From positions 1-64,000 of the forward strand of contig NZ_BNBS01000001.1 in assembly GCF_014656075.1 (NCBI RefSeq): a stretch of 64,000 bases of DNA, in the 5' to 3' direction. The notes beneath the pieces were generated by a model. The model saw nothing but the letters and a program-made list of their open reading frames with translations. It searched no databases and had not been told where the DNA came from. This DNA is from Streptomyces hydrogenans (lineage in GTDB: Bacteria > Actinomycetota > Actinomycetes > Streptomycetales > Streptomycetaceae). The translations under genes and the position numbers were made by a program. Within the stretch, counting starts at the first letter, position 1; every line of letters starts with the position of its first letter. This document shows positions 1 through 8,888 of this stretch, one piece after another.

Positions 1-3000
1 GTCCGCGCCGACGCGTACACCGCCGCCGCCCGCGCCGCGCTCGCCGGGCCGGGCGACCAGATCGACCCGGAGCACTGGCACGCGCTCGCCGCGGCCCACG
101 GCCGCACCGCCGTGCTCACCTGGTCGGCGGACGGCCCGGACCTGCTGGACGTGCTCTTCCCGGCCGCCGACGGCCCGCGGGCCCTGGACGGCGTGTACCT
201 CGACCGGGGCACCACCGGCTCCGCCCCGCTCACCAACGACCCGATCGCCACCCGCCGCCGCGGGCTGCTCGTCGCGGCGCTGCGGGACTGGTCCAAGGAG
301 CGCCTGCCGTCCTCCCTGGTGCCCTCCGCGTTCGTGGTGCTCGACGCGCTGCCGCTCACCGCGAGCGGCAAGCTGGACCGGCGGGCGCTGCCCGCACCCG
401 ACTTCCGCGGCCACGCGACCGGCCGGGCGCCGCGCGACGCCCGGGAGAAGCTGCTCTGCGAGCTCGCCGCCGAACTCCTCGACCGGCCCGCGATCGGCAT
501 CGACGACGACTTCTTCGACCTCGGCGGACACTCGCTCCTCGCCACCCGCCTGCTCAACCGGATCCGGGGTGCCTTCGGCGTCCGGCTCGAACTCGACGCG
601 CTCTTCACCACGCCCACCGTCGCCGGTCTCGCCGCCACCCTCGCCGGGACCGCCGGGCAGGAGGCGCCGGTCCTGGCCGCGGCCCCGCGACCGGACCGCG
701 TCCCGCTGTCCTGGGCCCAGCAGCGCCTGTGGTTCGTCAACCGCATGGACCCCCTCGGCTGGACGTACAATCTGCCGGTGGTGCTGCGCCTGGCGGGACC
801 GCTGGACCGGACGGCGCTCGCCGCCGCCGTCGAGGACCTGACGGCGCGGCACGAGCCGCTGCGCACCGTCTTCGACGAGCGGGACGGGCGTCCGTACCAG
901 CGGGTCCTGCCCGGGGTGCCGGCGGACGGCCTGATCCGGGTCCTCGACGTGGACGAGGCCGGCCTGGACGAGGCCGTGCGCGCCGCCTGCCGGGAGCCCT
1001 TCGACATCACCGCGGACGTCCCCGTGCGGGTACGGCTGCTGCGCACCGCGCCGGAGCGGCACGTGCTGGTGCTGGTGCTGCACCACATCGCGGGCGACGG
1101 CTGGTCGATGCGCCCGCTGGCCCAGGACCTGTCCGCCGCGTACGCGGCGCGGACCGCCGGCACCGCCCCGGCGTGGAGCCCCCTCCCGGTGCAGTACGCC
1201 GACTACGCGCTCTGGCAGCGGGACCTGCTCACCACCGCCCACCAGGAGCGGATGACCGACTTCTGGCGCGACCACCTGGCGGGGCTCCCCGAGGAGCTGG
1301 CCCTGCCCTACGACCGTCCCCGCCCCAGCGGCGCCGACCACGACGGCGCGCTGCTCCCGCTGCGGATCCCCGCCTCCCTCCACGCCGACCTGGTCGCCCT
1401 GGCGCAGCGGAGCCGGACGACGCTCTTCATGGTGCTGCACGCGGCGCTGGCCGCGCTCTTCACCCGGCTCGGCGCGGGCACCGACATCCCCATCGGCACC
1501 GTGGTCGCCGGGCGCGGCGACGACCAGCTCGACGATCTGGTCGGCTTCTTCGTCAACAACCTGGTGCTGCGCACCGACACGGCGGGCGACCCGACCTTCC
1601 GCGAGCTCCTGGAGCGGGTCAGGACCGACGACGTGGCCGCCCTGAGCCATCAGGAGCTGCCCTTCGACCGGCTCGTCGAGGCGCTCAACCCGGTGCGCGC
1701 GCTCGGCCGCCACCCGCTGTTCCAGACCATGCTGGTGCTGCAGAACAACGCGGACGCCGGCTTCGCCCTGTCGGGCCTGGACACCGAGGTGGTGCGGTCG
1801 ACGCCGTCCGCCGCCCAGCTCGACCTGTTCGTGAACCTCACCGACACCTACCGGGCGGACGGCGGGGCCGACGGGATGGCCGGCGAGATCGTCTACCGCA
1901 CCGGGCTGTTCGACGCGGAGACGGTACGGACCCTGGCCGACCGGTTCCTCCGGGTGCTGCGGGCCGTGGCCGCCGACCCCGACCGGCGGCTGGGCGGCCT
2001 GGACGTGCTCGGCGACGGCGAACGCGACACCGTCCTGCGGTCCTGGAACGCCACGGAACGCCCGCTGACGGACGCCTCGCTGCCCCGGCTCCTCGCCGCG
2101 CGGGCGGCGGCCGCCCCGGACGCCGTCGCGGTCACCGGCCCCGTCACGCTCACCTACGCCGAACTCGACCGGCGCGCCAACCACCTGGCGCACCGTCTGG
2201 TCGCGGCCGGCGCGGCCCCGGACCGGCCGGTGGCGCTGCTCCAGCGCCGTTCGGCCGACCTCGTGGTGTCCATGCTGGCGGTCCTCAAGGCCGGCGCCGC
2301 CTACCTGCCGCTGCCGTCGGCGGCCCCCCGGGACCGGCTGCGCCTGATGGCCGAACAGGCCGGCGCCACGCTCCTCGTCACCGACGACCCGGCCGGGGCG
2401 TGGGCGGGCCCGACCGTGCTGACCCCCGGGGACGGCGAGTCCCCCGAGGCGCCCGGTCCGGACCCGCACCCGGACCAGGCCGCGTACGTGATGTTCACCA
2501 GCGGCTCGACCGGCCGCCCCAAGGCCGTCGTCCTGACGCACCGGAACACCGCCGGGTTCGTCCGCGACCGGCTCTGGCGGGCGGGCGGCACGGTGCTGAT
2601 GCACTCCGCCACCGGCTTCGACGCCTCGGTGCACGAGATCTGGACGCCGCTGCTGACCGGCGGCACGGTCGTGGTGGCTCCCGGGGAGAACCTCGACGGC
2701 GCCGCCCTGGCCGACGCGGTGGCCTCGTACGGGGTGGACCGGATCTGGCTCACCTCGGGCCTGTTCGGGGCCCTCGCCGAGGATCCCGAGTGCTTCGCCG
2801 GCGTCCGGGAGGTCCTCACCGGCGGCGACGTCGTGCCGCCCGCCGCCGTCACCCGGCTCCTGGAGCGCCACCCCGACCTGACGGTCCGGGCCCTGTACGG
2901 CCCGACCGAGACGACCACCTGCTCCACCCGGTTCTCGATGTCCGGCGCGCACGCGGTGCCCGTCCGGGTGCCGATCGGCACCGCGATGGACAACACCCGG

Positions 3001-6000
3001 CTGTACGTGCTCGACGAGCGGCTCCAGCCGGTGCCCGTCGGGGTGCCGGGCGAGCTGTACATCGCCGGCTCGGGCCTGTCGCGCGGCTACGCGGGACAGC
3101 CCGGCCTGACCGCCGAGCGGTTCACCGCCGCGCCGTGGGGTCCGCCCGGCGGCCGGATGTACCGCACCGGGGACGTCGTCCGCTGGCGCGGTGACGGCAC
3201 CCTGGACTTCCTCGGCCGCGCCGACGCCCAGGTGAAGATCCGCGGCTTCCGGGTCGAGCCCGCGGAGGTCGAGGCCGCGCTCACCGCCCTGCCCGAGATC
3301 GGGCAGGCGTTCGTCACCGCCCACGAGGACCGCGGCGGCGAACGCCGCCTCGTCGCCTACCTGGTGCCCCAGGGCTCCGACCCGGACCCGGCCGCCGTGC
3401 GGGACCGGCTCGCCTCGGCGCTGCCCGACTACATGGTGCCCGGCGCGTACGTCGTCCTCGACGCGCTGCCGCTCACCGGCAACGGGAAGGTCGACCGGCG
3501 GGCGCTGCCGGAGCCCGTGTTCGAGACCGGCGCCGGATACACGCCGCCGCGGACCCCGGCCGAGGAGATCCTCGTCGCGCTCATGGGCGAACTCCTCGGC
3601 AGGCCCCGGGTCGGCGCCCACGACAACTTCTTCGACCTGGGCGGCCACTCGCTCCTCGCCACCCGCCTGGTCAACCGGATCCGCACCCATCTGGGAGCGG
3701 AGCTCGGCGTCGCGGACCTCTTCGAGGCCCCGACCGCCGCGTCGCTGGCCGCCCGGATCGGCACCGGCGACGGCACGGACCCCGCCCGCCCGGCCCTGCT
3801 GCCGGCCGTACGGCCGACACCGCTGCCCCTGTCGTACGCCCAGCAGCGGCTGTGGTTCCTGTCGCGCTGGAACGGGCTCGGATGGCCGCTGGTGCTGCAC
3901 CTGGACGGCCCCCTGGACACCGGCGCGCTGCGCGCGGCGGTGGGCGACCTCCTCGCGCGGCACGAGACGCTGCGCACCCGCTTCCCCGAGACGGACGGCA
4001 CGCCCCGCCAGCACATCGCGGCGGAGACCGACCCGGACGAGGTGCTGCGGACCGCCGCCGTGGACCCGGCCGACCTGGACCGGGAGCTGACGGCCGCCGC
4101 GCTCCACCGCTTCGACCTCACCACCGACCTCGCGCTGCGGCTGCGCCTGTTCACCACCGGCCCGGACCGGCACACCCTGCTGCTGCTGATGCACCACATC
4201 GCCGGCGACGGCTGGTCGCTGGCCCCGCTGACCCGGGACCTCGCCCAGGCGTACGCCGCCCGGGTGCGGGGGGACGCGCCGGTCTGGCGTCCGCTGCCGG
4301 TGCAGTACGCCGACTACGCGCTGTGGCAGCGGGAGCTGCTCGACGGTCCGGACGGCAAGCGCCTCTCCGCCTACTGGACCGGGCGGCTCGCCGGGCTCCC
4401 GAGCGAGCTGGCGCTGCCCTACGACCGGCCCCGGCCCGACTCCTCGGACCTGCGGGGCGAGCTGCTGCCGGTCACCCTGCCCGCGCCGCTGCACGCCGGT
4501 CTCCAGGAGCTGGCCCGGGCCACCCACACCACGCTCTTCATGGTGCTGCACGCCGCGCTCGCGGCGCTGTACACCCGGCTCGGCGCGGGCACCGACATCC
4601 CGATCGGCACGACGGTCGCCGGGCGGAGCGACGAGGGCCTCGACCCTCTGATCGGCTGCTTCGTCAACAGCCTGGTGCTGCGGACCGACACCGCGGGGGA
4701 CCCGAGCTTCCGCGAACTGCTGGCGCGGGTGCGGGAACTGGACCTGGCCGCGTACGCCCACCAGGAGCTGCCCTTCGACCGCGTCGTCGACGCGCTCAAC
4801 CCGGCCCGCTCGCTCAGCCGGCACCCGCTCTTCCAGACCATGCTGGTGCTCCAGAACAACGCCGAGTCCTCGTTCACGCTGTCCGGCGTGGACGTGGCGC
4901 CGGCCCCGGCCGAGGGCGCGGTGGAGGCGATCCGGGTGGGTCCGGTGGACTTCGACCTCAACCTCAGCTTCGTCGAGCACCACGGCGAGGGCCGGGTGCC
5001 CGAGGGCGTCACCGGCGAGGTGCGCTACCGCACCGACCTGTTCGACCGGGACACCGTGACCGCCCTGACGGACCGGCTGGTACGGCTCCTGGGCGCGGCG
5101 GTCGCGGACCCCGACGCCCCGATCGGACGGCTCGACCTGCTGTCCGACGCCGAGCGGCGGGTCGCGCTGGCCGACCCGCGCGACACCGCCCGGCCGGTCG
5201 TCGACGAGGACCTGGCCGTGCTGTTCGCCCGGCAGGCCGCCGCCACCCCGGACGCGGTCGCGGCGGTGGAGGGCGACCGGTCGATCACCTACCGGGACCT
5301 CGACCGGCGGGCCAACCACCTGGCGCACGCGCTGGTGGCGGCGGGCTGCGCGCCCGACGACCCGGTGGCCGTGCGGCAGCCGCGCGGCATCGACTACCTC
5401 GTGACGGTCCTGGCCGTCACCAAGGCCGGCGGCGGCTGCCTGCCCCTGCCCGGCGCGGCCCCGCTCGCCCGCCGACAGCACATGGTGGACCACATGCGGG
5501 CCACGCTGCTGGTCACCGACGGGCCCACCGACCTGGCCGGGGTCACGGTGGTCACGCCCACCCCCGGCGCGGCGGAGCACGGGCCGGTGACGGTCACGCA
5601 CCCGGACCGCGCCGCGTACACGATGTTCACCAGTGGTTCGACGGGCACGCCCAAGGCGGTCGTCGTCTCGCACCGCAGCGTCGCCGAGTTCGTCACCGAC
5701 CGCGCCTGGGCGGGACTGCGGCGGGCCGACGCGCTGATGCACTCGCCGACCTCGTTCGACCCGTCGGTCTACGAGATCTGGCTGCCGCTGCTCACCGGCG
5801 GCCGGGTGGTGATCGCGCCCGAGGGCGAGCTGGACACCGAGGTGCTGGCCCGCACCATCGTCGAGGGACGGGCCACCACCGCGGTCTTCACCTCCGCGCT
5901 GTTCAACCTGATGGTGGCCGAGGCGGGACCGGCGCTGGCCGCGCTGGACCTCGTCTGGATGGCCGGTGACGTGGTGTCGCCCGCGTCGGTCGCGGAGCTG

Positions 6001-6954
6001 ACGGCCCTCGCCCCGGACACGGCGGTCGCGGCCGCCTGGGGCACCACGGAGACCACCGTCATCTCCTCCTGGCACCCGATCGCCTCGGTACCGGCCCGTA
6101 CGGTGCCGATCGGCCGCCCCATGGACAACACCGGGCTGTACCTCCTCGACCAGCGGCTGCGGCCGGTCCCGCCCGGCGTCCCCGGCGAGGTGTACGTGAC
6201 GGGAACGGGCCTGGCCCGCGGCTACGCCCACCAGCCGGACGTGACGGCCGGGCGGTTCGTGGCCGATCCGTACGGTCCGGCGGGCGGGCGGATGTACCGC
6301 ACCGGCGACCTGGCCCGCTACCGGCCGGACGGGGTGCTGGAGTTCGACGGCCGGGTGGACGCGCAGCTGAAGGTCCGCGGCTTCCGGATCGAGCCCGCCG
6401 AGGTCGAGGCGGTGCTGACCGGCCACCCGGACGTGACGCACGCGACGGTCACGGGGGACGGCGAACGGCTGGTCGGCTACCTGGTGCCGGCGGACGTGGA
6501 CGCGGCCGCCGTGCGGGCGCACGCCGCCCGGACGCTCCCGGACCACATGGTGCCGAGCGTCTTCGTCACGCTGGACCGGCTGCCGCTCACCGGCAACGGC
6601 AAGGTCGACCGGAAGGCCCTGCCCGCCCCGGACCCGAGCGCGGCCCGGGTGGAGTACGTGGCGCCGCGGGACGAGCGGGAGACCGCGCTGTGCGCGCTGT
6701 TCGCGGAGGTCCTGAAGGCGCCGCGGGTCGGCGTGCACGACAACTTCTTCGATCTCGGCGGCCATTCGCTCCTCGCCACCCGTCTGCTCAACCGGGTGCG
6801 CACCCGCTTCGGCGCGAGCCTGAGCGTGGCCACCCTCTTCGACTCCCCGACGGTCGCCGCGCTCGCCGCGCGACTCGGCGGGGCCGCGCCCCGGAGCCGT
6901 CCGAAGCTCCGCAGGCGTACGGGTTCCGCCGGAGCGGACGCGGATTCCCGATGA
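1..6954 (+). CDS. Nonribosomal peptide synthetase, C-terminal part (5' end outside window)
   Basis: The reading frame is open from base 1, so the N-terminus is missing; 2317 residues are present. Domains in order: the tail of a methyltransferase insert plus the last A-domain subdomain (A10 GKLDRR near nt 367), T1 (LGGHS, Ser codon nt 532), C1 (HHIAGDG nt 1081), A (TSGSTG near nt 2500, YGPTETT near nt 2895, NGK near nt 3480), T2 (Ser nt 3649), C2 (HHIAGDG nt 4192), A (TSGSTG near nt 5630, NGK near nt 6595) and T3 (Ser nt 6766). The C domains look active. There is no thioesterase, reductase or terminal C domain: about 30 Arg-rich residues follow T3. Release or further elongation must therefore involve another protein. 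Both complete A domains lack the usual Asp in core A2 (PLP replaces PLD), and the last one has WGTTETT in place of YGPTETT. The product is unknown. Confidence 0.95.
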   Translation, partial: VRADAYTAAARAALAGPGDQIDPEHWHALAAAHGRTAVLTWSADGPDLLDVLFPAADGPRALDGVYLDRGTTGSAPLTNDPIATRRRGLLVAALRDWSKERLPSSLVPSAFVVLDALPLTASGKLDRRALPAPDFRGHATGRAPRDAREKLLCELAAELLDRPAIGIDDDFFDLGGHSLLATRLLNRIRGAFGVRLELDALFTTPTVAGLAATLAGTAGQEAPVLAAAPRPDRVPLSWAQQRLWFVNRMDPLGWTYNLPVVLRLAGPLDRTALAAAVEDLTARHEPLRTVFDERDGRPYQRVLPGVPADGLIRVLDVDEAGLDEAVRAACREPFDITADVPVRVRLLRTAPERHVLVLVLHHIAGDGWSMRPLAQDLSAAYAARTAGTAPAWSPLPVQYADYALWQRDLLTTAHQERMTDFWRDHLAGLPEELALPYDRPRPSGADHDGALLPLRIPASLHADLVALAQRSRTTLFMVLHAALAALFTRLGAGTDIPIGTVVAGRGDDQLDDLVGFFVNNLVLRTDTAGDPTFRELLERVRTDDVAALSHQELPFDRLVEALNPVRALGRHPLFQTMLVLQNNADAGFALSGLDTEVVRSTPSAAQLDLFVNLTDTYRADGGADGMAGEIVYRTGLFDAETVRTLADRFLRVLRAVAADPDRRLGGLDVLGDGERDTVLRSWNATERPLTDASLPRLLAARAAAAPDAVAVTGPVTLTYAELDRRANHLAHRLVAAGAAPDRPVALLQRRSADLVVSMLAVLKAGAAYLPLPSAAPRDRLRLMAEQAGATLLVTDDPAGAWAGPTVLTPGDGESPEAPGPDPHPDQAAYVMFTSGSTGRPKAVVLTHRNTAGFVRDRLWRAGGTVLMHSATGFDASVHEIWTPLLTGGTVVVAPGENLDGAALADAVASYGVDRIWLTSGLFGALAEDPECFAGVREVLTGGDVVPPAAVTRLLERHPDLTVRALYGPTETTTCSTRFSMSGAHAVPVRVPIGTAMDNTRLYVLDERLQPVPVGVPGELYIAGSGLSRGYAGQPGLTAERFTAAPWGPPGGRMYRTGDVVRWRGDGTLDFLGRADAQVKIRGFRVEPAEVEAALTALPEIGQAFVTAHEDRGGERRLVAYLVPQGSDPDPAAVRDRLASALPDYMVPGAYVVLDALPLTGNGKVDRRALPEPVFETGAGYTPPRTPAEEILVALMGELLGRPRVGAHDNFFDLGGHSLLATRLVNRIRTHLGAELGVADLFEAPTAASLAARIGTGDGTDPARPALLPAVRPTPLPLSYAQQRLWFLSRWNGLGWPLVLHLDGPLDTGALRAAVGDLLARHETLRTRFPETDGTPRQHIAAETDPDEVLRTAAVDPADLDRELTAAALHRFDLTTDLALRLRLFTTGPDRHTLLLLMHHIAGDGWSLAPLTRDLAQAYAARVRGDAPVWRPLPVQYADYALWQRELLDGPDGKRLSAYWTGRLAGLPSELALPYDRPRPDSSDLRGELLPVTLPAPLHAGLQELARATHTTLFMVLHAALAALYTRLGAGTDIPIGTTVAGRSDEGLDPLIGCFVNSLVLRTDTAGDPSFRELLARVRELDLAAYAHQELPFDRVVDALNPARSLSRHPLFQTMLVLQNNAESSFTLSGVDVAPAPAEGAVEAIRVGPVDFDLNLSFVEHHGEGRVPEGVTGEVRYRTDLFDRDTVTALTDRLVRLLGAAVADPDAPIGRLDLLSDAERRVALADPRDTARPVVDEDLAVLFARQAAATPDAVAAVEGDRSITYRDLDRRANHLAHALVAAGCAPDDPVAVRQPRGIDYLVTVLAVTKAGGGCLPLPGAAPLARRQHMVDHMRATLLVTDGPTDLAGVTVVTPTPGAAEHGPVTVTHPDRAAYTMFTSGSTGTPKAVVVSHRSVAEFVTDRAWAGLRRADALMHSPTSFDPSVYEIWLPLLTGGRVVIAPEGELDTEVLARTIVEGRATTAVFTSALFNLMVAEAGPALAALDLVWMAGDVVSPASVAELTALAPDTAVAAAWGTTETTVISSWHPIASVPARTVPIGRPMDNTGLYLLDQRLRPVPPGVPGEVYVTGTGLARGYAHQPDVTAGRFVADPYGPAGGRMYRTGDLARYRPDGVLEFDGRVDAQLKVRGFRIEPAEVEAVLTGHPDVTHATVTGDGERLVGYLVPADVDAAAVRAHAARTLPDHMVPSVFVTLDRLPLTGNGKVDRKALPAPDPSAARVEYVAPRDERETALCALFAEVLKAPRVGVHDNFFDLGGHSLLATRLLNRVRTRFGASLSVATLFDSPTVAALAARLGGAAPRSRPKLRRRTGSAGADADSR

Positions 6955-7084
6955 GACGGGCGGAGACCCCGCCCGACCGAAAGACCGGCGCGGCACCGAC
7001 GGTGCCGCGCCCGCCGGCCGGGAACCGCACCGGACCGGCCCCGTGGAACCCGAGATGATCGTCGAATTGGAGTGGGAGAGCGCG

Positions 7085-8068
7085 ATGTCACCCATCAGTA
7101 CCCCTGAGACCGCGGCCGACCTCGCCGCCGTCGCCGCCCTGCTGGAGATGGCCGACCGGCTGGGCATCGTGCCCCTGCTGGAGCGCGGCGAGCCGGTGAC
7201 CACGGCGCAGCTGGCGGCCGCGGCGGACGTGCCGGAGGAGGGCATGGCCGGCTTCGTGGCCACCCTGGTCGCCGCGGCGCTGCTGGAGCCGGCCGGCGTC
7301 AAGGAGTTCCGGGTCGCGGACGACTTCGCCGACCGGATCCACGCGTCCGGCTACCTCTACTGGTCGCTGCGGGCCAACCAGCCGTACGTCGAGCACCCCG
7401 CGGAGTTCCTGCGCGACCCGGCCGGCGCCGCCGCGCTGTACCGGCGCGACGGCCGTGAGGTGGCGGTCAGTTCGCGCTGGATCGGCAGCCAGGGCTTCTA
7501 CCCGGCGGCCACCGAGGCGATCCTCGCCGCCCGGCCGCGGCGGATCGCCGACCTCGGCGCGGGCGCGGCGGGGCTCCTCATCGACCTGCTGGGCCGGCTG
7601 CCCGAGAGCACCGGCGTGGCGCTGGACATGAGCGCCGGCGCCTGCCGGGAGGCGAGCCGCGCGGCGCGGGCGGCGGGCGTGGGCGACCGCCTGGAGGTGG
7701 TGGAGCGGCCGATCCAGTCCCTCGCCGACGACCCCGCGCCGGTGGCCGGCGCCGACGTCATCCACGCCGGCTTCGTCTTCCACGACATCGTGCGCGAGGG
7801 CGACGTCTTCGACCGGGTGCTGCGCAGATGCCGGGAGGCGCTGCGGCCGGGCGGCATCATGGCGATCACGGACGCGGTGCCGTACGCGCCGGACGGGCGC
7901 GAGCGCCGGTTCAGCGCGCTCTTCACCTATCTGCACGCCGGGTTCATGGACGTGGAGCTGCCTCCGGAGGAGGAGTGGCTGGAGCGCTTCCGGCAGGCCG
8001 GCTTCGACCAGGCCCGCTGCGTGCCGCACCGCTTCCCCGGCGGCCGGCTCTTCATCGCCCCCAAGTGA
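7085..8068 (+). CDS. SAM-dependent methyltransferase, possibly alpha-keto acid beta-methyltransferase
   Basis: 327 residues. ATG 7085 is chosen because GGGAG lies 6 nt upstream; an in-frame GTG at 7043 lacks a site. Residues 10-85 look like the winged-helix dimerisation domain of small-molecule methyltransferases, and the Rossmann part has the SAM loop DLGAG at 156-160. From memory of the family, the spacing and the second half (His233 in FVFHD; His284 in YLHAGFM followed by an acidic EEEW) resemble MppJ/SgvM enzymes, which methylate the beta carbon of aryl or alkyl alpha-keto acids using a metal held by histidines. It starts 130 nt after the NRPS, so it may build a beta-methyl amino acid monomer. 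The specific substrate is inference; an O-methyltransferase is the alternative. Confidence 0.85.
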   Translation: MSPISTPETAADLAAVAALLEMADRLGIVPLLERGEPVTTAQLAAAADVPEEGMAGFVATLVAAALLEPAGVKEFRVADDFADRIHASGYLYWSLRANQPYVEHPAEFLRDPAGAAALYRRDGREVAVSSRWIGSQGFYPAATEAILAARPRRIADLGAGAAGLLIDLLGRLPESTGVALDMSAGACREASRAARAAGVGDRLEVVERPIQSLADDPAPVAGADVIHAGFVFHDIVREGDVFDRVLRRCREALRPGGIMAITDAVPYAPDGRERRFSALFTYLHAGFMDVELPPEEEWLERFRQAGFDQARCVPHRFPGGRLFIAPK

Positions 8069-8135
8069 CGTGCGGGGGAAGCCCGTAGCCCGTGTCGGGT
8101 GAGGCGTCCCCCGCACCCCGAGAGTCCGTGAGGAC

Positions 8136-8173
8136 GAAGCGCCGCCCGTGTGGACCCACACGGGCGGCGCTTC
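8136..8173. terminator. Bidirectional transcription terminator
   Basis: A perfect 17-bp inverted repeat (8136-8152 and 8157-8173) with a GACC loop lies between the converging methyltransferase and ArsR-like genes. It is T-rich on the + side (cttccgtcttc). The stem is GC-rich and symmetric, so it should stop transcription from both sides and marks the end of the NRPS transcription unit. Confidence 0.85.
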
Positions 8174-8188
8174 CGTCTTCTCCGCCCC

Positions 8189-8821
8189 CTACGGCGCCGC
8201 CGGCTCCTCCGCGGGGTCCTTCGGCGCCCAGAACATCATCAGGAACTCGACCGGCACCACGGCCTTCTCCTCGTCGTCGGGACGGTTGAACTCCTCCATC
8301 AGCGCGGCCAGTCGGGACCGGAACTCGGTGGCCCGCTCCGGGGTCAGCCGGCGGTCCAGCGCCACCACCATCGGGCCGAGCGGGTCCGGCTTCGCCCCGG
8401 CCTCGGGCTCCGGCTGGAAGCGCCCGCTGATGATGTCCCGGACGAGCCGGTCCCGGAAGTCGTTCAGCGTCGCGGCGAACGCGTCGGCCAGGTCGCCCGC
8501 GTTGCCCGGCGCGGCCAGCAGGTCGCGGCTCAGCCGCAGGGCGAACTGCGCCACCTGGTACTGGCTCTCCTGGATCCCGGAGACCATCCGGGTCTGCGCC
8601 ACCTTGATCAGGCCCGCCGCCTCCAGCACCTTGATGTGCCGGTAGAGCCGGGTGGGCGGCTGGTCCAGCAGCCTCGCGATGTCCTTGACCCGGTGGCCCG
8701 CGCGGACGTCGCTCATCATCGTGCGCAGGATCGCCAACCTCAGCGGGTCGGAGAGGGCCTTCAGCGTCTCCACGTCGTCGACCTCGCGGACGACCGTCAC
8801 CGCGTCGGCATCGTCAGCCAT
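8189..8821 (-). CDS. ArsR-type winged-helix transcriptional regulator
   Basis: 210 residues from ATG 8821. A longer open frame reaches 8923 but would run into the divergent transporter gene. The N-terminal third (DPLRLAILRTM, DIARLLDQPPTRLYRHIKVLEAAGLI) is a helix-turn-helix of the ArsR/HTH_20 group, followed by a longer helical C-terminal domain often seen in efflux-linked regulators. It is divergent from the MFS transporter at 8878 with only 56 bp between starts, so it probably represses that exporter and itself. No metal-binding cysteine cluster is visible, which favours a small-molecule ligand over a metal. Confidence 0.85.
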   Translation of the reverse strand: MADDADAVTVVREVDDVETLKALSDPLRLAILRTMMSDVRAGHRVKDIARLLDQPPTRLYRHIKVLEAAGLIKVAQTRMVSGIQESQYQVAQFALRLSRDLLAAPGNAGDLADAFAATLNDFRDRLVRDIISGRFQPEPEAGAKPDPLGPMVVALDRRLTPERATEFRSRLAALMEEFNRPDDEEKAVVPVEFLMMFWAPKDPAEEPAAP

Positions 8822-8841
8822 GAACCCATCCCCATTTCCTC

Positions 8842-8888
8842 GTAGCGAACCATTCAGTCGCATGCTACCGTTCACGCATGAGTGAACG
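8842..8888. promoter_or_regulatory. Operator-like inverted repeats between regulator and MFS gene
   Basis: Two inverted repeats occupy the divergent gap. GTAGC/GCTAC (8842-8846 and 8864-8868) is followed by CGTTCAC/GTGAACG (8869-8875 and 8882-8888, 6-bp spacer). The second spans the exporter ATG itself. This suits binding of the dimeric regulator encoded next door. No Shine-Dalgarno sequence precedes the exporter ATG, so that transcript may be leaderless. Confidence 0.5.

Noticed and set aside
6800..7050. Thioesterase or condensation domain at the NRPS end
   Set aside because: Only a short Arg/Ser-rich tail follows the last carrier domain; no GxSxG or HHxxxDG motif.
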